NCBI GenBank assembly: GCA_026770025.1
Contig: JAMXDE010000029.1
Coordinates: 682,001-746,000, forward strand
Origin: Craspedostauros australis
Lineage: Eukaryota > Bacillariophyta > Bacillariophyceae > Mastogloiales > Achnanthaceae
Direction of reading: 5' to 3'
DNA: 64,000 bases
Below the pieces are notes generated by a model. The model worked only from the letters and a program-made list of their open reading frames with translations, made no database searches and was not told the origin of the DNA. Made by a program: the position numbers and the translations under genes. Position 1 is the stretch's first letter. The number at the start of each line of letters is the position of its first letter. Positions 20,938 to 28,809 of this stretch are shown here, one piece after another.

Positions 20938-22635
20938 ATGACCAACGATCGAATGAACACAAGGAAGATGCCATCTGCGTTCGTCACAACCTTCGTCTGC
21001 GGACTCGTGGCCGCACCAGCGGTGGCAGCAGGAGGGTATGGTTCAACGAGCAGGGCATCCGCGGCTCTCACTGCAGGATTCATCAATGCGGACAAGCTTC
21101 GCCAGGACAAGGAACCATCTCCATTTGCATTCGCATTCACGTCCACGCGCGCGCCCACCAGTGCTGCGCGTGGTACTCAGCTCAATTCAATTCCGACCTC
21201 GTTCGATGTGTTCACATCGGGCCTCACGTCCATCTGCCGCCTGCCATTCGGCGTCTCGGTCGCCAACCCCGCAGTGACGGACGCCATGGAAGGAACGGAT
21301 GACGATGACGGCCTTCTCAAGGTCCTCAACAACAACATCCGTCTCAAGGAGCTGGTCAACATTGAGAACTCTCGTGATTGTCGCACGGTTCGCGAGAAGA
21401 TCACAGAGTACGATCTTTGCGTTGATCGGGTTGTGTCGCCCACCACTGCCTCGGGCACGACCAGCACCGCTTGTCCCACCATGATCGTGCAGGATGGCAG
21501 CAACGAAATCAGGCTGGAGGGTGCGGCGGCCATCACCGACTTTCTTGACTCACGGTTCGCTGCGGATGCGCTTGATTCCGCGGCAGGACAAGCACAGGCA
21601 AAGACACACGTCGAAGGCGTGCCGCTCACACCATCGGAGATGGCCAAGGACGTTCAAGGTTTGGTCGAGTTGGTGGGTGGCCAGACAGCAGGTCTCTTCC
21701 GCAGCGGCCGTGGCGAGACAGTCTCGCCTGCTGCAATGCCATCGGTTTCCACCATGAAGCCGCTCATTCTGTATTCCTACGAAGGCAACCAGTTCTGCAG
21801 ATTGGTGCGAGAAGTCTTCACAGAGCTGGACATCGTCTACGAATTGCGTTCGGTGGGCAAGCTGTCTCCACGACGATCCGAATTGGCAGCGCGCCGTGAC
21901 GACCAGTCCACCCAATGTCCTTACCTCGTGGATCCCAACCTCGGCATCGAGATGGGAGAGAGCAAGGACATCATCCAGCATCTCTACACCAACTACGCCA
22001 AGTACACACCGCCAAGCGAGATCCTGCAGTGGGCCTCGGATGTCCTCGTGCCCTACTTCCGCAACTTCTTTGCCGCGGTGTCACCGATTCAGGCTGGAGC
22101 GGGGTTGGAGAGCCACGCGGAGTTCCAGCAGGACATTGCGCAGGCCACCGCCAGCATAGAACGCACCATCCAGTCGCATCCGCTGGTCATCTACACCTAC
22201 GACCTTTCGCCATTCTGCACAGAGGCCAAGACCATCCTGCAGGAACAGCTCGAGAAGATGTCGTTGACGGACGAAGCCGAAATCCACGAAGTCAGCCTGG
22301 GCTACGAATGGGTGCCGGGCCTCATTGCGGAGGGCGGCGCGCAGAAACGTCAGGCCCTCTTCGAGATGACCGGCCAGACCTCTCTGCCGCATGTCTTTGT
22401 TCACGGTCAATCCGTCGGTGGTTTGTTCGGCGACGATGGCCTCATCGCATGCATCCAGGACGGTACCTTCGCCAACATGCTCAAGAGCGGTAGACCCATG
22501 CAGAGTTACGACGAGCTTCTGACAGATGCGCAAAAGCAGAAGGAGCTCCTGGACACGATCAAGACCGCCGTCAACCAAGGCGGCGGTGGCGGTGCTTCCA
22601 ACACCACGAATCCAATGCAGTTGGAGTTGTTTTAA
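20938..22635 (+). CDS. Secretory-route protein with three thioredoxin/GST-N-like domains
   Basis: The first ATG of the frame is at 20938 (MTNDRMNTRKMPSAFV); in-frame ATGs at 20953 and 20968 are alternatives. The product has about 565 residues. A signal peptide (FVTTFVCGLVAAPAVA) is followed by a Ser/Ala/Thr-rich stretch, so secretion or plastid import is likely. Three glutaredoxin/GST-N-like modules follow. The first is degenerate (ENSRDCRTVREKITEYDL, then CPTMIVQDGSNEI and a helix). The second is clear (LILYSYEGNQFCRLVREVFT, with CPYLVDPNLGIEMGESKDII). The third is also clear (LVIYTYDLSPFCTEAKTILQ, with TSLPHVFVHGQSVGGLFGDDG). Modules 2 and 3 carry single-Cys FC motifs, and both have the cis-Pro strand that binds glutathione in the family. 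A redox or glutathione-transfer role is likely; the substrate is unknown. A LINE lies 6 bp past the stop. Confidence 0.8.
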   Translation: MTNDRMNTRKMPSAFVTTFVCGLVAAPAVAAGGYGSTSRASAALTAGFINADKLRQDKEPSPFAFAFTSTRAPTSAARGTQLNSIPTSFDVFTSGLTSICRLPFGVSVANPAVTDAMEGTDDDDGLLKVLNNNIRLKELVNIENSRDCRTVREKITEYDLCVDRVVSPTTASGTTSTACPTMIVQDGSNEIRLEGAAAITDFLDSRFAADALDSAAGQAQAKTHVEGVPLTPSEMAKDVQGLVELVGGQTAGLFRSGRGETVSPAAMPSVSTMKPLILYSYEGNQFCRLVREVFTELDIVYELRSVGKLSPRRSELAARRDDQSTQCPYLVDPNLGIEMGESKDIIQHLYTNYAKYTPPSEILQWASDVLVPYFRNFFAAVSPIQAGAGLESHAEFQQDIAQATASIERTIQSHPLVIYTYDLSPFCTEAKTILQEQLEKMSLTDEAEIHEVSLGYEWVPGLIAEGGAQKRQALFEMTGQTSLPHVFVHGQSVGGLFGDDGLIACIQDGTFANMLKSGRPMQSYDELLTDAQKQKELLDTIKTAVNQGGGGGASNTTNPMQLELF

Positions 22636-22641
22636 TTAATA
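22624..22641 (+). repeat. Left target-site duplication of the LINE
   Basis: The 18-bp GAGTTGTTTTAATTAATA here is identical to 31320-31337 at the other end of the element. The bases beyond it differ on both sides. This copy contains the last three codons and the stop (TAA 22633-22635) of the thioredoxin-fold gene. Confidence 0.93.
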
Positions 22642-22742
22642 ATAATAACTCAGTGATTACATCAGAGATGTGCCATAAGGCTTTACCCTCGCCGTCGCCG
22701 GCCCCGTAGGACCTAGCTTCGAGCGAGCTGTCGAGATTATAC

Positions 22743-25700
22743 TCAATCCAGGCCTAGCCACGTTGCCATGGCCTGTCGTTCCGCTTGCATGGAGCGAGAC
22801 CGTCGTCGGGCTTTGACTGCGGCCTGTACTGCCGTCATCGAATGCACCCATTGTCGCATTTGGGTTTCGGTGCCGTACTCGATGTTGCGTCCGTCTCGTA
22901 AGAGCTGCAGTTCTGACGCTGTCATGTCTTGGCTGGCACTCTGGGTTATCCGGCGCACCTGCCTGCGCAATTCCTGCGTAGTTGGGTGCTGATCCCCGTC
23001 GTGCACTTTCGCATTTCTCGCCGTCCATATCGTCCAAGGTACTTTCCAGATCCACCGGATTACCTCTCCTGCCCATGCCCTAGCGTCCGGGAAAAAGCAC
23101 TCGTGCGTCGTCATCCACTGCCTCTGCGTCCGTACCCAATCCTTGTGTAGGAAGCCTGCTAGCAGAGGATACCAACCTATCGCGCTCTGAGGTCCATCCG
23201 TTCTCAACTTCCGTCTCCACCGCACTAGCCCCACTCGCATGTTCTGGACCAGTCGCGGGGCCGTACCAATTCTCACCATGGTAGCGATCAGATCGGCCGT
23301 GGAGTCCTGCCAAGCTTCCTGGTGTTCCGGGCACTGCAGCACGTGTTCCGTCGTTTCCTCGTGGGGACAGAATTGGCACTTCGCCGTGGGTCGCTGTCCC
23401 ATCTGATGCAATTTCTTGTTGACACCGATGAAACCCGAGGACCACTTGGACATGAAGGTGACCATCGTCTTGCTCTTTTTGGCCGACCTCGTTGACCTGT
23501 ACGTATGCCAGTCCACCGCTGCGGCCTGTTCGTCCTCCCACTGAAACTTCGATGACCAATAAGTGGCAGCTTCCGCCGCCTGTAGTATCTCGTTCAATGC
23601 GTGCTTGTCCACATGCGAGGCATCCGTGTCTCGGAGACGTAAACGCCACCTGTCAGTGCTCGTGCTCCATCTTTTCACCATTCGGCGTTGTGCTGTCTCA
23701 ACCCAAAACCGCTTAGCATTGTCGTCGACAATCACATTGAGCCGCTCCAGGGTGGTCAGCGTCTTCCCAGTATCATCCTGGTGACCTTTGACCCATTCCC
23801 ATTTTAGGGTGGCCCGAATCTGGCGCCGAAGCTTCCGAATCTCGGTGAGCACGTCCCAGTCTCGTTGGTGTGGGCGGAGCTCGTCCTCCTGCGCTCGTTG
23901 CATGGCCTGTTTACCGTCCAAGGCCAGCGTAATCACGCAGTCCTCGTCCAGCCCTGGCATCCTGGATATGACTGCCAGAGACGCCCATACACCTGCCAGT
24001 TCGCTTCTGTAGGCGCTTTGTACTTCTCTGGGTCCTGGAACAAAGGTGTTGCAGCTCATGCTGGCGTTGGACTCGGCGTCAAACAGTATCGATGACGAAG
24101 TCCCTCGGAAATCCTTGAACGAACCGTCACTCACCACCAGTAGCTTTCCACGTCTGGCCGCCCTTACTGCGTCATGAGGCTGTAGGTCCCCCTGCAGCTG
24201 CTCGACCGGGTTGTAGCCTTCCGAGGGCTCGTCGCTCGGCTCAGCCAGGCCCACGTGGCCATCCCACTCGATTCCCGTTTCAATCATCGTGACAGACACG
24301 CGCTTGGCCCCCGTTGGGAGCACCTCGACGTGTCCAGCCCTAGTGAATCGCTGTCGACGGGTCCGGCTGGTGAGACGCTGCCTGTATCGCTGGATTGGAC
24401 GAGTAGCCATGTCAAAGATCACATCTGTGTACGGTAGCTTCCACCACCGCCAGGTCCTATCATCGCTGTGCCACCTGCCCAGGGGTTGGTGGAGCGTCAA
24501 GCCTCGGAAGCACATGAATTTGCACCACCGCTGCCATTCCTTCCACCAGCCGCTCGGGAGGCGGTCAGGTTGGCTCGCCCATTGATTGGGCAGGGTCGAC
24601 GCGGCGATTCCGTCATGCGCCTCCGCCAGTATTCTCGTTCCGTTAGCCGACGTGATGTCCGACATTCGTATCACACCCAGCTTCTGACGCACCATATTCA
24701 GATGGTATAACTGAGCTCCTTTCACACCTTGGCTTAGCCAGATGTCCATCAAGAACTTGTCACCTCTCCGCTGGCGAGTCGCCGACTTCGTGGTTTCGAG
24801 TATGTCTATGCTGGTGTCGTGAAGCTGCTGCCAGAGTCCGGTGACCCAGCAACTCGTGGCGCAGTGTCCTATGGCCTTGTGTGAGTACCGGAACAGGGAT
24901 CGCTCCACTCCCAGCTCCTCTTTCAAGGCCAGAATAGAGCACTTGATCATTTCCCCGGTTTGAGTGCCACGATGGACTTCGTCGAATGCCAGCTGGACCT
25001 GCGAGATCAACTGCATATTGGCTGGGTTGATGATTCCCAGCCCGCCCAGTGACGTCGTACCATATACCAAGTCTCTCGGGAAGTTCCTGGACACCCCCAT
25101 TTTCGGGAGTGCTGCGAGCAGCGCCGGGGCCATGATCCGTCGCCATTGTAGCCGAGTAAGCTGAACCATTGGAAGCGCGTATTCGATCGTCTTCATGAAC
25201 CGCAGCGTGAGGGCAGATCTTGCGTCGGCTGGAGAAATCTTAGCCGTCCGCATGCGTCCCCCAAATTCTTCTGCTTTCTTGCGGAGTCTGTCAGCCTGCG
25301 CTTCTTGATTCCCGTCGAAGTCGATGAACACCCCCAACGTGAAGAGTGGCTGGTCCATTGGTTTGTATGGTATTTCCGCTGCTGCGCCTTGTCCATCGTT
25401 GATATTGATGATGGTCAACGGGTTGGCGTCTTGCCACGTCCATTGCCCTGAAATGAATTCCGGTTGCATCGCCCACCAGGCGGACTTACTCGGCACGAGA
25501 GCACCGCCGGTAACGTGCAGCAGCTTGCTCCAGTCTTGTACCATCGCCTTGAAAGCTTCCGTGTCTGCCGTCACTGTGCCACCTGTTTCCAGCCTCACTA
25601 GGTCCGTGTCGTCCACGAAGGCTGATCCCAGAATTGAAATCGTCTGCTCGTCAGGGGTCTGTAGCGGCGAGTCATGACCAAGGAGGCCCATGGCATTAAA

Positions 25701-28211
25701 CATGACGGAACTGATGACCGCCCAAATAGCCGGTCCTGCCCCGTTCCCTTGGCCAATGCCGTGCATCTGGCAATCCGCGCCGCGACCATATGATCTATCC
25801 GACACTCCGTAGGCGGTGCTGATGTGGTGCTTTGCGTCTCGGAGCGTCTTGAACATGCTTCTCGTCGCCGATCTGTTCGCTCCGGCCGCCATCATCACCG
25901 TCGCCGCGAAGTTTGGTACTATCCTGTCGTAGCAGGATTTCGCGTCGTTGGAGCAGAATGAGACCGCCACTTTCCGCTGGAAACCCAGGTCGATGCTGAT
26001 ACGCTTGTTCAGCGCTGCGCTGATTGCCGACCTGCATTTGCGGCTACCAAATTGGAATCCCGAGAGCCATCCTGCTTTCTCCGCAGTTTGCATCATTTGT
26101 CGTCCAAGTCTTTTGTTGTTCAGATTGAACTGCGCGTCCATCAATTGTATGGTCCTCATCTTCTCTATGTTGAAGACTTGCGCCTTCTTCAGTATCTCGA
26201 CGTCGGTGATCCGTTGCCATGGTCTCGGCGAGTGGCCTGTTTGGTACGGAATGTCTCTCAACATCATATCGGCGTCTGCTAGGCTCTTGACAGACATCGC
26301 TGCTTTGTAGTGTCCGAAGTGCGGCGTGCTCGGTTCTGAGTTCGTCAGTTCCGTCTGTCGTTTCCATGCCCGAATGTGCTCCTCTGTCGTAAGTTCCTCC
26401 TTGTCTTGTGCAATGGGTTGCAAGGACTGCAGCAGGGCATGAGTCATAGGATCCGGCACTTCTGGGGTGGATCCCTGCGCGTTGACAAGTTGTGTCTCCA
26501 GTGCCGGGTTCCAAATCCGGTCCATGATCCTTTTCGTCTGGCCCGTCATGCAAGGGGTCTGGTCTGCTTGGGAAAATCGTCGTTTGTTTTCCCTTATGCA
26601 CGCTGTGACGATGTCGTGTTGTTCCGTGCATTCCTGCAATCGGCCTTCGTCATCCGTGAATAAGACCTTCGTCGTCATCGACTTGTCTTGCCCAAACACA
26701 GCTCGAAGGCGTCCCGCTTGTTCCCGTTGTTTCTCTCGATTCATCAGGGATTGCAATGCCGCTTCATATTCCTGCTCATGGGCGTCGTGTCGTTGCCTGG
26801 CTAGCTGTACCAGAAACTCTTGGCGGGCCTTCTCGTGGTCCTTCTTTTGCTTGTAGTATGTGGTGTATGCCTCCGATCGGCGTTGTTGTGCCTGAGGCAG
26901 AGTCTCCCCTACCTCCAGTCCCACCAGCTTCCGTGTGCGGCACCGGAGCGACGAGCTGACCTTGACCCCTGCCAGGTGTTTGACCTCCAGGGACCAGTGT
27001 TTTATCACGTTCCTTGCGTGTTGCAGTTCTGGAGACCAGGCGGCCCCTCCCATCTTCAGCTTGCGACATCCCTTCTCCGCGTGTCGGCGGATCTCGTATG
27101 TTTGAGTCAGAAGCTTGTCGTATTGACGGCGTTGGTCGTGAGTCAGTCTCCACCCTTGGGTCTTGGCTGTGAGCCACATCTTCTGTGTGCGGTCAAGGAT
27201 GTTGTGTCTTCCGTATTCTTCTAGAAGCGCATCATTGTACCGTTGCATAACTCGGGGATCACTCAGCACAAGACGGCGTGGTGTGGACTTGCGAACGGGT
27301 TTGATACCTGTTCCCAATACCTGATCGAAGCTGATGTCGATCCACACCGCTCTGTGATCGGACGGGATCGCTGCACCAAACTCCAGGTAGCCGGCTTTCT
27401 CCAGAATGACTCCTTCAGAGGCGAATATCGCGTCGATAGGAATTCCACTGCGGTTGCGTTGTTGTGTTGCACGGCGAGATAGGTCTCGTCCTATCCGTTT
27501 CTGTACCGTGTTTCGCAACCCTGCAGCCTCGAGGCGTTTGGCGGTAGGGCTGTCCATGACGTCGTCATTCAGGTCCACTCCTAGTACAATGGTGTCGCCC
27601 TCCGCTTTCCACTTGTGTATCTCGACGGTTATGTCTGTGATCCAGGCTTCGTGCGGGTCCTCTTCTCTTCCGGTCTCGTGCAGTACTCGCGTTTGTTGTG
27701 CCCAGACCGTGGTGGCTCCCTCGGTAGACCGGCATGGCCTATAGGCTGCGATGACTCGCAATCTCTTGGTGCCTTTCCCTTCCGTGAGAGTCCAACACCA
27801 CCGACCCATACCACTCTCATCGGTTCCAGTTTGGAATGTGCGTGCGGCCATTTGCGCCGTTACGACCACCCCTGCGCCTCCGTACAGTCGCGGGTCTCTT
27901 TTGTCTTCGTGTGTGTTGTAGGCAAAGGAGTGTTTGGATCGGGGTAGCTGTCGTCTGGATCGCTCTGCCCACTGGTCGTGCGGTCGTGCGTGATCCCAAC
28001 GTATGTTGGTTTCTGCCATGCATAGCATGTCCAAGTCGCTCGATTTGATGAACCCGAAGATTTCCTCGTTCTTCTGCTGGTACGTGTGAATGGGTAGCTG
28101 GGCTACGTTTTGGTACACAATGCGGATCGTCGCCTTAGCCTTCTCCGTCATCGGATCCCCGCAAGCATCGTTTAGCCTACTTGCTGCATCAAGCGCCTCC
28201 TGGTCTGTCAT
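22743..28211 (-). CDS. LINE ORF2: endonuclease, reverse transcriptase, RNase H
   Basis: An uninterrupted 1822-residue protein starting at the ATG at 28211. Residues ~28-290 are an exonuclease/endonuclease/phosphatase nuclease: RIVYQNVAQLPIH, MLCMAETNIRWDH (catalytic Glu), VLGVDLNDDVMDS and AIPSDHRAVWIDI (catalytic Asp-His). The reverse transcriptase is in the middle, with GIGQGNGAGPAIW near 820 and the catalytic AFVDDTDLVRLE near 865. RNase H follows at ~1355-1510: VVSDGSFKDF, RSELAGVW, LALDGKQAM and VDDNAKRFW supply an apparently complete D-E-D-D set, with a WVKGHQDD segment. Near residue 1607, CQFCPHEETTEHVLQCPEH is a zinc-binding C2HC-type motif common at LINE C-termini. It makes the target nick and copies its own RNA there. 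Confidence 0.93.
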   Translation of the reverse strand: MTDQEALDAASRLNDACGDPMTEKAKATIRIVYQNVAQLPIHTYQQKNEEIFGFIKSSDLDMLCMAETNIRWDHARPHDQWAERSRRQLPRSKHSFAYNTHEDKRDPRLYGGAGVVVTAQMAARTFQTGTDESGMGRWCWTLTEGKGTKRLRVIAAYRPCRSTEGATTVWAQQTRVLHETGREEDPHEAWITDITVEIHKWKAEGDTIVLGVDLNDDVMDSPTAKRLEAAGLRNTVQKRIGRDLSRRATQQRNRSGIPIDAIFASEGVILEKAGYLEFGAAIPSDHRAVWIDISFDQVLGTGIKPVRKSTPRRLVLSDPRVMQRYNDALLEEYGRHNILDRTQKMWLTAKTQGWRLTHDQRRQYDKLLTQTYEIRRHAEKGCRKLKMGGAAWSPELQHARNVIKHWSLEVKHLAGVKVSSSLRCRTRKLVGLEVGETLPQAQQRRSEAYTTYYKQKKDHEKARQEFLVQLARQRHDAHEQEYEAALQSLMNREKQREQAGRLRAVFGQDKSMTTKVLFTDDEGRLQECTEQHDIVTACIRENKRRFSQADQTPCMTGQTKRIMDRIWNPALETQLVNAQGSTPEVPDPMTHALLQSLQPIAQDKEELTTEEHIRAWKRQTELTNSEPSTPHFGHYKAAMSVKSLADADMMLRDIPYQTGHSPRPWQRITDVEILKKAQVFNIEKMRTIQLMDAQFNLNNKRLGRQMMQTAEKAGWLSGFQFGSRKCRSAISAALNKRISIDLGFQRKVAVSFCSNDAKSCYDRIVPNFAATVMMAAGANRSATRSMFKTLRDAKHHISTAYGVSDRSYGRGADCQMHGIGQGNGAGPAIWAVISSVMFNAMGLLGHDSPLQTPDEQTISILGSAFVDDTDLVRLETGGTVTADTEAFKAMVQDWSKLLHVTGGALVPSKSAWWAMQPEFISGQWTWQDANPLTIININDGQGAAAEIPYKPMDQPLFTLGVFIDFDGNQEAQADRLRKKAEEFGGRMRTAKISPADARSALTLRFMKTIEYALPMVQLTRLQWRRIMAPALLAALPKMGVSRNFPRDLVYGTTSLGGLGIINPANMQLISQVQLAFDEVHRGTQTGEMIKCSILALKEELGVERSLFRYSHKAIGHCATSCWVTGLWQQLHDTSIDILETTKSATRQRRGDKFLMDIWLSQGVKGAQLYHLNMVRQKLGVIRMSDITSANGTRILAEAHDGIAASTLPNQWASQPDRLPSGWWKEWQRWCKFMCFRGLTLHQPLGRWHSDDRTWRWWKLPYTDVIFDMATRPIQRYRQRLTSRTRRQRFTRAGHVEVLPTGAKRVSVTMIETGIEWDGHVGLAEPSDEPSEGYNPVEQLQGDLQPHDAVRAARRGKLLVVSDGSFKDFRGTSSSILFDAESNASMSCNTFVPGPREVQSAYRSELAGVWASLAVISRMPGLDEDCVITLALDGKQAMQRAQEDELRPHQRDWDVLTEIRKLRRQIRATLKWEWVKGHQDDTGKTLTTLERLNVIVDDNAKRFWVETAQRRMVKRWSTSTDRWRLRLRDTDASHVDKHALNEILQAAEAATYWSSKFQWEDEQAAAVDWHTYRSTRSAKKSKTMVTFMSKWSSGFIGVNKKLHQMGQRPTAKCQFCPHEETTEHVLQCPEHQEAWQDSTADLIATMVRIGTAPRLVQNMRVGLVRWRRKLRTDGPQSAIGWYPLLAGFLHKDWVRTQRQWMTTHECFFPDARAWAGEVIRWIWKVPWTIWTARNAKVHDGDQHPTTQELRRQVRRITQSASQDMTASELQLLRDGRNIEYGTETQMRQWVHSMTAVQAAVKARRRSRSMQAERQAMATWLGLD

Positions 28212-28446
28212 GGTGTTGTCTCCGGTACTCAGTGGAACCGGGTCACCGAAGCCTTGGCACTGATGGTGTTGTGTTGATTGTTGGTTCTGTGGTCACAATC
28301 CTTCCGGTTCGACTCTGACCTTGTTGGTGTCGGTATCGTTGATGCCACCGTTGTTTTCGTTGATGGTGTCGTCGTTGCCTATGTGGGCGGCGGTGTCGGT
28401 GGTCGTTGGTGGTGGTTGTTGTCGTAGTTGTTGGTATTGTTGTTAT

Positions 28447-28480
<34 letters not shown>

Positions 28481-28809
28481 GTTGTTCGTGGTGCTATCGT
28501 TGTTATTGTTATGTTATCGTTGTTGTTGTTGATGCTGTCGATGTTGCCGTTGCTGTCGCGTGAGCCTGATGTTGATGCCAGTGTTGTTACAACTGTTGTT
28601 GATGCTCTCTGACGCGGTACGTTATGCTTCGATGATGCCGTATTGTATTCGTTCGTTTCCTTGGCCTACTATCTTTGCAGCTGTGAGTTGCCTTGCCTTC
28701 GTCTCGTTGTTATGTTGCCGTTGTTTCGATCGGTGTCTTGTTATTGCTGTTGCTCGATTTTCCGTCGTGGCTCCTTCCTGATGGATCTTTCTGTTTTTTT
28801 TTTTTTTTT
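28212..28809 (-). other. LINE inter-ORF spacer with A18 run and AAC-rich repeat
   Basis: On the coding strand, ORF1's TAA stop is the start of an unbroken A run (plus-strand T18 at 28794-28811). About 240 bp further on is a long CAA/AAC-rich stretch (plus strand GTT/TGT at 28405-28555). The spacer then runs to the ORF2 ATG. No coding frame is credible. It may matter for how ORF2 is translated. Confidence 0.75.
28405..28555. repeat. (GTT)n-type simple sequence inside the LINE spacer
   Basis: Imperfect GTT/GTC trinucleotide repeats on the plus strand, read as AAC/GAC in the element's sense. It is low complexity and explains the Val/Leu- and Cys-rich short frames found here. Confidence 0.85.

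Noticed and set aside
26820..27224. Leu/Val-rich frames on the plus strand within the LINE
   Set aside because: They lie opposite the Gln/Lys/Arg-rich ORF2 and have no start context or motif.
28321..28612. Cys- and Val-rich short frames in the LINE spacer
   Set aside because: They are translations of a (GTT)n simple repeat.
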